NCBI RefSeq assembly: GCF_002196515.1
Contig: NZ_CP018836.1
Location: 248,001 to 312,000, forward strand
Direction of reading: 5' to 3'
Length of the DNA stretch: 64,000 nt
DNA from: Vibrio gazogenes
GTDB lineage: Bacteria; Pseudomonadota; Gammaproteobacteria; Enterobacterales; Vibrionaceae
In this document: piece after piece, positions 43,481 through 51,495 of the stretch
How positions within the stretch are numbered: position 1 is the stretch's first letter
Layout: each line of letters starts with the position of its first letter
Made by a program: the position numbers and the translations under genes
The notes under the pieces: model-generated
Database searches by the model: none
What the model was told of the DNA's origin: nothing
Seen by the model: the letters and a program-made list of their open reading frames with translations, nothing else

Positions 43481-43828
43481 ATGAAAAGTTTTTTTCGAAT
43501 TTTAATTGTGATGGGAATTGCTCTGAGTAGTGTGGTTCAAGCTGCAGAATATCCGGGAACATTCAAAATTAGTGCTATTTTTATGTCGGGACCGACGAAT
43601 TTTCACTTTCGGGTGATTTCAAATAATCCTAATGCATGGCATTGTCAGAATGGCCCCAAAAATCCATCTTGGTCATATATCAATGAAAACGATCCGGGGA
43701 GTAAAGGGATGATGTCGGCATTAATGGCAGCATATATCGCGAAGAAAACCGTAAAAGTGGTGACCCAAGGGGTTGATACACCCGCGGGACATATGTGTCA
43801 TATTATTGAGTTTCAAATTTCTGAATGA
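43481..43828 (+). CDS. Small secreted protein
   Basis: A 115-residue exported protein with a signal peptide (MKSFFRILIVMGIALSSVVQA, residues 1-21). The mature 94 residues have two cysteines (AWHCQNG and GHMCHII). The layout (GTFKISAIFMSGPTNFHFRV, then Cys, a W, a polar segment, ALMAAYIAKKTVKVV and a final Cys-containing strand) parallels the secreted protein at 33819, though direct identity is low. Function unknown; a role on the cell surface or outside it follows from export only. A ribosome site AGGAAC precedes the ATG. Confidence 0.65.
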   Translation: MKSFFRILIVMGIALSSVVQAAEYPGTFKISAIFMSGPTNFHFRVISNNPNAWHCQNGPKNPSWSYINENDPGSKGMMSALMAAYIAKKTVKVVTQGVDTPAGHMCHIIEFQISE

Positions 43829-43878
43829 TCTAAATTGCTAATTTCTGTACCCGTGTTTATTAGATCATCAGTATCTTC

Positions 43879-43915
43879 ATATCCCGGTATAAATCTAATA
43901 CCGGGATATTTGTAT
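43879..43915. terminator. Hairpin between the secreted protein gene and dbpA
   Basis: ATATCCCGGTAT (43879-43890), a 7-base loop and ATACCGGGATAT (43898-43909): a perfect 12-bp stem followed by TTGTATT. It lies between convergent genes. Confidence 0.6.
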
Positions 43916-43990
43916 TATGGCAAGGAGTAATAATTTTTTCGGAATCAATTTATCAGGTAAATACGACCTCAATTTTTTGGTGATATTGAC

Positions 43991-45376
43991 TTACTTGATG
44001 ATTCTTGCTCTGAAAGAACGCCCTTTAATTTTGCCATTTTCTAATTTCTTTACTGCTTTTTTGCCGACACTTTTGTGTATAGCCACATAGGCTCGCATAT
44101 CAAAGAGATTAATTTTTCCGACTTGTTTCCCGTCAATACCTTGCTGACCAGTGAGGGCGCCGAGAATATCACCGGCACGGACTTTTTGTTTCTTACCACC
44201 GGAAATCTCAATGGTAACCATCTGAGGTTGAAATGGTGTACGGCTAAGTACCTCGTCAGTCGGTAGTGCAACCGGATCAATCGGTGTATTCATGTATTCG
44301 TCGATCTGAGCAACCCGAATGCCTTCGTTGGCGCTGAATAAACTACATGCCATGCCTTTACTGCCCGCTCTGCCTGTTCGCCCGATTCGGTGAACATGGA
44401 CTTCAGGATCACGTGACAGGCGGTAGTTGATGACCATGTCGAGTTGGTCAACATCCAGACCACGCGCGGCGACATCGGTTGCAATGAGAATCGATACACT
44501 TTTATTGGCAAACTGAACTAACGATTGGTTCCGTTCCCGCTGTTCCAGATCGCCATGTAAATCGATGACACTGAAGCCGTCGTGGTAGAGGGCATCGGCA
44601 ACCTCTTGAACCTCACGTTTGGTATTACAGAAAATAACGGTTGATTCCGGTTGATGAGCAAGTAGCAGCTTTTTCAGGGCCTTTAAGCGCTCCTCATCTC
44701 CACCGACTTGATAGAACGCTTGATGAATAGAGGTATTATCATGGGTCGATTCGACTTTTATCCACTCTGGATTCTGCATGATCCGCTGCGCAATTGACTG
44801 AATTTGTGTCGGAAAGGTGGCACTGAACAGCAATGTTTGTCGTTGAGACGGCACGTGGTCAATAATCGCATCCAGCGCGTCTTGAAAGCCCATTTCTAGC
44901 ATCCGGTCAGCTTCATCCAAGACCAAGGTATTTAATTCTGATAAGTCGATGCGACCTTTTTGTAAATGGTCAAGCATGCGTCCCGGAGTACCAACCAAAA
45001 TATGCGCGCCATGAGCGAGAGAACCGATTTGTGGTCCCATCGGCATGCCACCGCAGAGTGTCAGCACTTTAATATTATGTACGGTTTTGGCCAGTGAACG
45101 GATCTCATTGGCGACTTGATCCGCTAATTCGCGAGTAGGGCACAGGACCAGTGACTGTACGCGAAAGCGTTTCACATTCAGGTTATGTAATAAGCTGAGG
45201 CCAAATGCTGCGGTTTTACCCGATCCGGTTTTACCCTGTCCGATAATATCTTTTCCCTGAAGCAGAAAAGGCAGACTCTGCGCTTGAATCGGCGTCATAT
45301 GGGTATAGCCAAGGGTGTCAAGGCTCTGCAATAATTCCGGCGATAAAGGCAGAGAAGAAAAAGGTAACTGGCTCAC
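43991..45376 (-). CDS. dbpA: ATP-dependent RNA helicase DbpA
   Basis: A 461-residue DEAD-box helicase, close to E. coli DbpA (457). Core motifs: GKTGSGKT, PTRELA, DEADRMLEMGF, SAT, HRIGRTGRAG. The last 75 residues are the DbpA RNA-binding domain (VRAGDILGALTGQQGI, VGKINLFDMRAYVAI), which targets hairpin 92 of 23S rRNA and separates DbpA from other DEAD-box proteins. It acts in large-subunit assembly. It is followed upstream on the same strand by rhlE, 89 bases away. Confidence 0.95.
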   Translation of the reverse strand: MSQLPFSSLPLSPELLQSLDTLGYTHMTPIQAQSLPFLLQGKDIIGQGKTGSGKTAAFGLSLLHNLNVKRFRVQSLVLCPTRELADQVANEIRSLAKTVHNIKVLTLCGGMPMGPQIGSLAHGAHILVGTPGRMLDHLQKGRIDLSELNTLVLDEADRMLEMGFQDALDAIIDHVPSQRQTLLFSATFPTQIQSIAQRIMQNPEWIKVESTHDNTSIHQAFYQVGGDEERLKALKKLLLAHQPESTVIFCNTKREVQEVADALYHDGFSVIDLHGDLEQRERNQSLVQFANKSVSILIATDVAARGLDVDQLDMVINYRLSRDPEVHVHRIGRTGRAGSKGMACSLFSANEGIRVAQIDEYMNTPIDPVALPTDEVLSRTPFQPQMVTIEISGGKKQKVRAGDILGALTGQQGIDGKQVGKINLFDMRAYVAIHKSVGKKAVKKLENGKIKGRSFRARIIK

Positions 45377-45465
45377 AGGGCATTCCTCATATAAGTTGAA
45401 ACTGGGTCACTGACGGTTAATCGCATGATCGGTTGAAACGTTGAATTGAATATCGGTTGCACTGT

Positions 45466-46656
45466 TTAAGCATCCGTCCGTTTATGTTTAGGCACATAGT
45501 TCAGAATGGAGATGGGAACCGGTTTTTTGGGTTCGAATCCGACAACGTCTCTACGCTCAATTAAGTGACCGAGACGGCTTTCAATCATGCACAAATTTTT
45601 AAAATTGTCTTTAGACACAAAAGAAATGGCTTCACCGGATGCATTGGCTCTCCCGGTCCGGCCGATGCGGTGAACATATTCATCCGCAGGAAAAGGCAGA
45701 TCGTAGTTGATGACACGTTGCAGTGAATCAATATCGATGCCTCGTGCCGCCACACCAGTTGCCACCATATATTTGATTTGGCCGTTTTTAAAATCTTCCA
45801 GCAACTTGGCTCGGATGGCCTGGCTACGACCGCTATGAAAAGCTTCGGCTTGAATGCCTCGTTTTTCCAACTGAGCCACCAGTTTGGCGGCACCATGTTT
45901 GGTTTCAATAAAGATTAGTGCTTGATCCCATTGGTTCTCTTGAATCAGATGAGCCAGCAGCGCTGATTTTTTGTCTTTATCAACCGTGATTAGCCACTGT
46001 TCGATATTGGGCTTGGAAGCCTGATTTGCTGCGATGCTAATTTCGTGCGGATGATGGACTGCGGTCTTGGCGAGATCGCGGACTTTGTGGGATAACGTCG
46101 CAGAGAATAATAAGTGTTGAATATTTTCTGGTAACCGATCGAGAATTTTATTGAGGTCATCGATAAATCCCATATCCAGCATCCGGTCTGCTTCATCAAG
46201 GACTAACACTTCGACTTCTTCGAAGTACACTGCCCGTTGGTGATACAGGTCGAGGAGCCGTCCTGGTGTCGCTACCAATACATCAACGCCTTCAATGAGG
46301 TGCTGTTTCTGTGGCTTTTCATCAACACCGCCATAAACTGCAAGTGATGTCAGGGGGAGATACTTGCCATATTGCGTAATCTTCTCCGCAACCTGCATTG
46401 CCAGCTCACGAGTGGGTACTAAAATCAAAGCCCGAATACGTTTTTTACGCTGTGTTTGCCCTTGGGCGAGTTTGTTCAATATCGGGAGAACAAAGCCAGC
46501 TGTCTTACCGGTGCCGGTTTGGGCCGCAGCAATGAGGTCATTGTCCTGTAGAATCACAGGGATAGCCTGATTCTGAATCGTTGTCGGCTGATGATACCCA
46601 AGCTCACGAATCGCTTGAAGTAGGGGCGTGCTGAGTCCGAGTTTCTCGAATGACAT
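45466..46656 (-). CDS. rhlE: DEAD-box RNA helicase, RhlE-like
   Basis: A 396-residue DEAD-box helicase with a short tail. Motifs: the Q motif GYHQPTTIQ, AQTGTGKT, PTRELA, DEADRMLDMGF, SAT, and HRIGRTGRANASGEA. The MSFEKLGLSTPLLQAI start and compact C-terminus (PKKPVPISILNYVPKHKRTDA region, ending in basic residues) fit RhlE. RhlE helps ribosome maturation and RNA decay. It probably shares regulation with dbpA, its downstream neighbour on the same strand; cotranscription is possible but no direct signal shows it. Confidence 0.85.
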   Translation of the reverse strand: MSFEKLGLSTPLLQAIRELGYHQPTTIQNQAIPVILQDNDLIAAAQTGTGKTAGFVLPILNKLAQGQTQRKKRIRALILVPTRELAMQVAEKITQYGKYLPLTSLAVYGGVDEKPQKQHLIEGVDVLVATPGRLLDLYHQRAVYFEEVEVLVLDEADRMLDMGFIDDLNKILDRLPENIQHLLFSATLSHKVRDLAKTAVHHPHEISIAANQASKPNIEQWLITVDKDKKSALLAHLIQENQWDQALIFIETKHGAAKLVAQLEKRGIQAEAFHSGRSQAIRAKLLEDFKNGQIKYMVATGVAARGIDIDSLQRVINYDLPFPADEYVHRIGRTGRANASGEAISFVSKDNFKNLCMIESRLGHLIERRDVVGFEPKKPVPISILNYVPKHKRTDA

Positions 46657-46809
46657 AGTGACCTCTGGTGATTTTGGCGCGGCTGAATGAACAAAACGCG
46701 CGATTCTAGCACGAACTCGGCCTTGATGAGAGCTTTATCTATTCGGTGTGGTGAGAAAGAGAGTTGCCGCTTTATACATCAGGATCAGCGGCATTTTCTT
46801 GGTGACTTT

Positions 46810-47481
46810 TTAGTCGGCAGAAGCACCGTATTTCAAAGAACAGGTGAATGCACGATGCTTGGTATACTTTGCGTTCTTTATCTCGGCTTCAGGCGGACGT
46901 TCATTTCTTAAATCAAAATTGAGTTCACTTGTAACAACGGCTACATTATTCCCTTGATAAGATTGAGAAATTAAATAGTATTTTACGAAATTGAGTTCGT
47001 AAGATGTGATTTTTTGTTTCAATATCGTATAGGTGAAAGATTGATCGTTGGTGCAATGAATACTGGTTTCATTGAGTCGCTCAACTTTGCTGCCCCAACG
47101 CTCTTCTGTGGCATTGATTATTCGCTTTAAATTGTCATTTTTAAATCGCAAAAACTGTTTATCAGTGAAGGCGGGAAGGTGCTTATAGTTCACCACTTCA
47201 GCAGAATAAAGGTGACTGTCATAAGGCGTTTTAAATCCGACATAAGTATCTATTTGATCGGGTGTATTTTCAGTATGTTCTTTCACTTGCGTGTAGGTCC
47301 ATTCCCCATGATCTTCTGTCGCGGGTGCTGTGATGGTTAAGTCACCTTGTGGTGATGTATACGTTAAGCCCTCTAATTTCCCATGCAATATTTTGGGGGC
47401 TGGTAACAACCCACCAACTGTTCCACCGGAACATGCAGTGATCAGTGTCGACAATAGAATAATACTTAATTTTTGCAACAT
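46810..47481 (-). CDS. Putative lipoprotein of unknown function
   Basis: A 223-residue protein with a lipoprotein signal: hydrophobic MLQKLSIILLSTLITAC, lipobox LITAC with Cys17 as the lipidated residue, then SGGTVGG. Ser at +2 suggests outer-membrane sorting. The mature part has no domain I recognise; it has two later cysteines (SIHCTND, AFTCSLK) that could form a disulfide. It lies between rhlE and a small kinase gene on the same strand, with about 250-base gaps, so probably not in one operon. Confidence 0.65.
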   Translation of the reverse strand: MLQKLSIILLSTLITACSGGTVGGLLPAPKILHGKLEGLTYTSPQGDLTITAPATEDHGEWTYTQVKEHTENTPDQIDTYVGFKTPYDSHLYSAEVVNYKHLPAFTDKQFLRFKNDNLKRIINATEERWGSKVERLNETSIHCTNDQSFTYTILKQKITSYELNFVKYYLISQSYQGNNVAVVTSELNFDLRNERPPEAEIKNAKYTKHRAFTCSLKYGASAD

Positions 47482-47739
47482 AACTTCCCTTACAGCCTGA
47501 ACGTGTTAAAGGTACTGACACAAGTACAAAATGACGATAGTTATCTGGTTTATCAACCGAATGTTATAAGTAGCCGATGAAAATGCGCAGCATGTCATGT
47601 ACTTGCTGCTAGTTATTGGACATGTTCTCGAATAAGCCAATGTATTGGTGATGGACGGATATAATCAATGCGTTTGACATGCGCATCGGTTGATGGTTGT
47701 CGATTGATCAGGAGTAAGTAAAGGAGTCAGGGAGATTTG

Positions 47740-48219
47740 TTAGGTTGTTGTCTGCACCCAAACCACATTTTCCTCTGGACTTGGCACTTCAAACCTGGAC
47801 CAGAATAAATCCAACATTTCCGGGGTCATTTCGTAAGACTTTTCTTCTCGTTCTGAATTACGGGCAAGAGCCCGCTGTTTGCAGATATCGAAGCTGACAT
47901 CCAAGTAGTGAATTTGATAATCCACACCGATACTGGATGCCCAATGACTAAACGCTTGACGTTCAGTACGGGTCCAAAGTCCAAAGTCAAAAATGACTGG
48001 CGTACCCAGGGCGAAAAGCTGTAATGCAGCCTCTTCAAACAGGCCTTTTAGCGTTGACAGACGGTGATCAAACACATCCCTTTCCATATGTTCGCCATAT
48101 AGCGGGAGCATCCATTCATCGATAGAGAAGCGAAACGCACCACATTTCTCCGCCAGTGTTTTCGCATATGTTGTCTTTCCTGAGCCAATAAAACCACATG
48201 TAGCATAAATCTTAGTCAT
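47740..48219 (-). CDS. Small P-loop kinase (AAA_33 / Zeta-toxin-like)
   Basis: A 159-residue ATP-binding protein with a Walker A at the N-terminus (CGFIGSGKTTYAKTLAE), an early acidic motif FSIDEW, and a lid with basic residues (DICKQRALARNSER). This is the AAA_33 family, which holds small-molecule and RNA-end kinases, aminoglycoside-type phosphotransferases and relatives; the substrate is unknown. The ATG at 48219 begins the conserved MTKIYATCGFIGSGKT; an open frame reaches back to a TTG at 48330 but that part is read in another frame by a mini-ORF. No antitoxin-like gene is next to it. Confidence 0.75.
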   Translation of the reverse strand: MTKIYATCGFIGSGKTTYAKTLAEKCGAFRFSIDEWMLPLYGEHMERDVFDHRLSTLKGLFEEAALQLFALGTPVIFDFGLWTRTERQAFSHWASSIGVDYQIHYLDVSFDICKQRALARNSEREEKSYEMTPEMLDLFWSRFEVPSPEENVVWVQTTT

Positions 48220-48223
48220 AAAG

Positions 48224-48346
48224 TCATCGTCCCATGGTTTGGGATTTATTTTTTGATTGGAAATTGATATCAAGTAAAGTATCGAAATCCTCGGTAACAA
48301 TCGCTTGATCGGCTTGTTTGATCTGTTCAAGGACTGCGTTATTCAT
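48224..48346 (-). pseudogene. Truncated DUF4440/SnoaL-like mini-ORF before the kinase gene
   Basis: A 40-codon frame with a good ribosome site (AGGAAACATC) reads MNNAVLEQIKQADQAIVTED then FDTLLDI, which resembles the N-terminus of DUF4440/SnoaL-like NTF2-fold proteins; after about residue 27 the resemblance stops and it runs 13 more codons to a TGA. The stop lies four bases before the kinase ATG, so the mini-ORF could be translationally coupled to the kinase. It looks like a gene that lost its body by deletion and fused its leader to the kinase. The family match is from memory and covers only 27 residues. Confidence 0.5.
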
Positions 48347-49042
48347 GATGTTTCCTATGGGTGATCGGATTCTTCTACATAGAGTTTCTGCACTGTTTAC
48401 ATTACAGGTGTAAATAAAATGACATGATTATACACATTGTTCATCCGAATTTTCTGTTCGTAAATAGAAATATTAATTATGCATGTAAATGCATATTTGT
48501 TTTAGTGTTGAAAGCAACAATTGGTCATTTATACTCAGTCATAGATAACATTTATGGAAAATATGATTTTATTTTTGGTTTATTAGTAACATTGGAGTGA
48601 AATGACATAAAACATCCGCCAATATTCAACAACTGGCATTGAATATAGCAAAACGAGTATTTTAGGAAACGTGATGATGAACCACTGTTTATTGACCCTG
48701 GTCATTGCTAAGGAGTATTTTTGATGTATTCAAATCAGGTTTCTTTCTTATCAACATGAATTTGGCTTCCTAACAAATATCTGCATTGTTTTTGGTGAAA
48801 CTAAGCTGACATTTGTCGTTTTCAGTCATTTGGTGGCTTTTGAGACTGTTATCATTTAGATATTCTCGATGCGTGTTCGTTGGTTCGCGAATAAGAGTAT
48901 ATTTTTATCTATCTCGTCTTTATCGAGGACCTGTGTGATGGGATAGAGCCTGATTGATTGACCGGATACGGATGAATGATTCGTATGATGGGCATTACAT
49001 TGGCGGATGTTTTCTGAACATCAAGAATAAGAAGAGAAGCAA
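48347..49042. other. Long non-coding region before the YdeP gene
   Basis: 696 AT-rich bases without a credible gene. Most of its right part is enclosed by a 15-bp inverted repeat (48609-48623 and 48999-49013, listed separately). AGAAGAGAAG near 49030 is the ribosome region of the next gene. Confidence 0.45.
48609..49013. repeat. 405-bp segment bounded by perfect 15-bp inverted repeats
   Basis: AAAACATCCGCCAAT at 48609-48623 is the exact reverse complement of ATTGGCGGATGTTTT at 48999-49013. The interior has no gene. It could be a small non-autonomous mobile element (MITE-like) or two binding sites of one regulator. I see no target-site duplication at the ends. Confidence 0.55.
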
Positions 49043-51346
49043 ATGAGTTATAAAAAATATTCAGGTTCTGCCGGTGGGTGGGGGGCTTTAAAAGCGACGA
49101 CTCAACATTTGTTCAAAAGTGAAAATGTAGCAAAGAATATATTCAATTTACTGCGTACTAACCAAGATCATGGATTTGACTGTCCGGGATGTGCCTGGGG
49201 AGAGAAAGGCGTTCCGGGACGTTTTCGTTTCTGCGAGAACGGTGCGAAAGCGGTCAACTGGGAAGCGACATCTCGCCGGGTCGGTCGGGAATTTTTTGCA
49301 CAATATTCTGTGGAATGGTTGAACAGACAGACGGACTACTTTCTCGAATATCAGGGGCGTCTCAATGAGCCGATGAGTTATAACCCAGAAACGGATCACT
49401 ACGAGCCGATTAGTTGGGATGACGCCTACGAGATGGTTGCCAGTTATCTGAATCTACTCGAGGATCCCAATCAAGCTGAATTCTATACATCAGGGCGAGC
49501 CAGTAATGAGGCCGCTTTTGTTTATCAGCTATTGGTCCGCCGCTTTGGTACCAATAACTTTCCTGATTGTTCCAATATGTGCCATGAAGCAACCAGTTAT
49601 GCGTTGGGGAAAAGTATTGGTATCGGCAAAGGCACGGTAACTATCGATGACTTTGAAAAAGCGGATGCAATTTTCTTATTCGGACAGAACCCGGGAACAA
49701 ACCATCCCCGGATGCTCGAAACATTGAGCGATGCCTACCGACGCGGCGCCAAAGTCGTTGCTTTCAACAATCTGAAAGAGCGAGGGCTAGAGCGTTTTAC
49801 CAATCCGCAACACTCACTCGAAATGATCAGTAATAGCTCTACACCGACAACCAGTCACTATTTTATGCCGAAATTGGGGGGCGATATGGCTGTCGTCCGC
49901 GGTATCGTCAAGGTGTTGCTGGGGTATCATCAGGCAGCCGTACAACGTGGTGAGTCGGTTTTTGATTTAGCGTTTCTAGAGGAGCATACGCAAGGGTTAT
50001 CTGCATACCTCGAACAGGTTGAAGCCACACCTTGGTCGGCGATTATTCAGCAATCAGGTCTGACTCAGGATGAAATGATTCAAGTTGCCGATATTTATCT
50101 TCATGCGGAACGACGGATTGTGACCTGGGCGATGGGAATTACTCAGCATAAACATTCGGTTGCAATTATCGAAGAGCTTGTCAACTTGCAGTTGTTGTTC
50201 GGCCAAATCGGTAAGCCGGGCGCGGGATTGTGTCCGGTTCGTGGGCATTCGAACGTACAGGGGGATCGGACCGTTGGTATCAATGACCATCCGCCGCAAG
50301 CGTTGTTAAATAATATCGAAAAAGTATTCGGCTTTCACCCGCCACAAGCGCATGGCCATAATGTTCATCATGCATTACAAGCGATGGCGCGTGGTGACAG
50401 TAAAGTGTTTATCGGTTTGGGTGGCAATTTAGTTGCGGCTGCACCGGATACAGCCCGGGTTGCACAGGCGATGCGTCAATGTGAATTGACTGTCCATATT
50501 GCGACCAAGCTGAACCGGAGTCATGTGAATCCCGGTAAAGCGTCGTTGATTTTACCATGTCTGGGCCGAACCGATATTGATATGCAGGCCAGTGGTGAAC
50601 AGCGGGTGACGGTCGAGGATTCGTTCTCCATGGTTCATGCTTCATCGGGGCGTGTGGACATGAGCGAAGAGTCGGTTCGTTCCGAAGTCGCCATTATCGT
50701 CGGGATCGCTAAAGCAACGCTGGGAGCACATAACCCTGTCGACTGGCAATCTTTGGCGGATAACTATGATCGTATCCGTGATTTGATTGAACAAACGATC
50801 CCCGGCTTTGACAATTTTAATCAACGGCTCGATATACCGGGTGGGTTTTACTTGGGGAATAGTGCCAGAGAGCTGAACTGGAAAACCGCTTCGGGAAAAG
50901 CGGAGATCTCTGCCAATCGACTGCCGCAGTATATATTGTCGTTTGACCCACAAAGTATGACGGATAAACCCGTCTTTATTCTGCAGACGATGCGCTCACA
51001 CGATCAGTACAATACGACAGTGTATGGGTATGATGATCGCTATCGGGGGATCTGGGGTGAGCGTCAGGTGATTTTCCTGAATCCGAAAGATATTGAATTA
51101 CTGGGATTAAAACCCGAAGAGCGAGTTGATATCGAGACGATCTGGACAGATGATGTCCAACGGAAAATTTATAACTTTAAGGTTGTTCCATATCAAATTC
51201 CGCAGGGAAATGTGGCTGCGTATTTTCCGGAAGCGAATGCATTGATCCCACTTGATAGTAAAGGGGACTGGAGTGATACACCTACATCGAAAATGGTGGC
51301 AGTGATGCTGGTTCCGACGCAGAATCAACCCTTATTAATCCAATAA
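49043..51346 (+). CDS. FdhF/YdeP-family molybdopterin oxidoreductase
   Basis: A 767-residue protein of the molybdopterin oxidoreductase superfamily, YdeP branch. A short N-terminal Cys pair (Cys47, Cys50 in DCPGCAWGE) replaces a full [4Fe-4S] cysteine set. The core has DPNQAEFYTSGRASNEAA, the Cys180 of SNMCHEAT in the place of the formate dehydrogenase Sec/Cys ligand, FGQNPGTNHPR and a C-terminal cofactor-binding domain (from about 640). No Tat signal is present, so it is cytoplasmic. In E. coli ydeP is tied to acid resistance, but the reaction is not established. It faces a GltD-type Fe-S flavoprotein gene. Confidence 0.87.
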   Translation: MSYKKYSGSAGGWGALKATTQHLFKSENVAKNIFNLLRTNQDHGFDCPGCAWGEKGVPGRFRFCENGAKAVNWEATSRRVGREFFAQYSVEWLNRQTDYFLEYQGRLNEPMSYNPETDHYEPISWDDAYEMVASYLNLLEDPNQAEFYTSGRASNEAAFVYQLLVRRFGTNNFPDCSNMCHEATSYALGKSIGIGKGTVTIDDFEKADAIFLFGQNPGTNHPRMLETLSDAYRRGAKVVAFNNLKERGLERFTNPQHSLEMISNSSTPTTSHYFMPKLGGDMAVVRGIVKVLLGYHQAAVQRGESVFDLAFLEEHTQGLSAYLEQVEATPWSAIIQQSGLTQDEMIQVADIYLHAERRIVTWAMGITQHKHSVAIIEELVNLQLLFGQIGKPGAGLCPVRGHSNVQGDRTVGINDHPPQALLNNIEKVFGFHPPQAHGHNVHHALQAMARGDSKVFIGLGGNLVAAAPDTARVAQAMRQCELTVHIATKLNRSHVNPGKASLILPCLGRTDIDMQASGEQRVTVEDSFSMVHASSGRVDMSEESVRSEVAIIVGIAKATLGAHNPVDWQSLADNYDRIRDLIEQTIPGFDNFNQRLDIPGGFYLGNSARELNWKTASGKAEISANRLPQYILSFDPQSMTDKPVFILQTMRSHDQYNTTVYGYDDRYRGIWGERQVIFLNPKDIELLGLKPEERVDIETIWTDDVQRKIYNFKVVPYQIPQGNVAAYFPEANALIPLDSKGDWSDTPTSKMVAVMLVPTQNQPLLIQ

Positions 51347-51495
51347 TCGTCATTCGATGAGCCAAGCATGATGATGTGGATTGCTTGAAACTGAACAGGG
51401 GCAGATAATATCTGCCCCTGTTGTATTGGGGTCGTGTATTTCAACACCGTTGCTTTAAGCACTATCTAGTTTACTTTAAGAAAAATCCAGTTACT

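Noticed and set aside
43991..46656. dbpA and rhlE as a recent gene duplication
   Set aside because: Outside the shared DEAD-box motifs the two differ, and DbpA has its own RNA-binding domain; they are separate old families.
47740..48330. A 196-residue form of the P-loop kinase starting at 48330
   Set aside because: The extra 37 residues are read out of frame over the DUF4440-like mini-ORF and have no kinase similarity; the ATG at 48219 starts at the conserved sequence.
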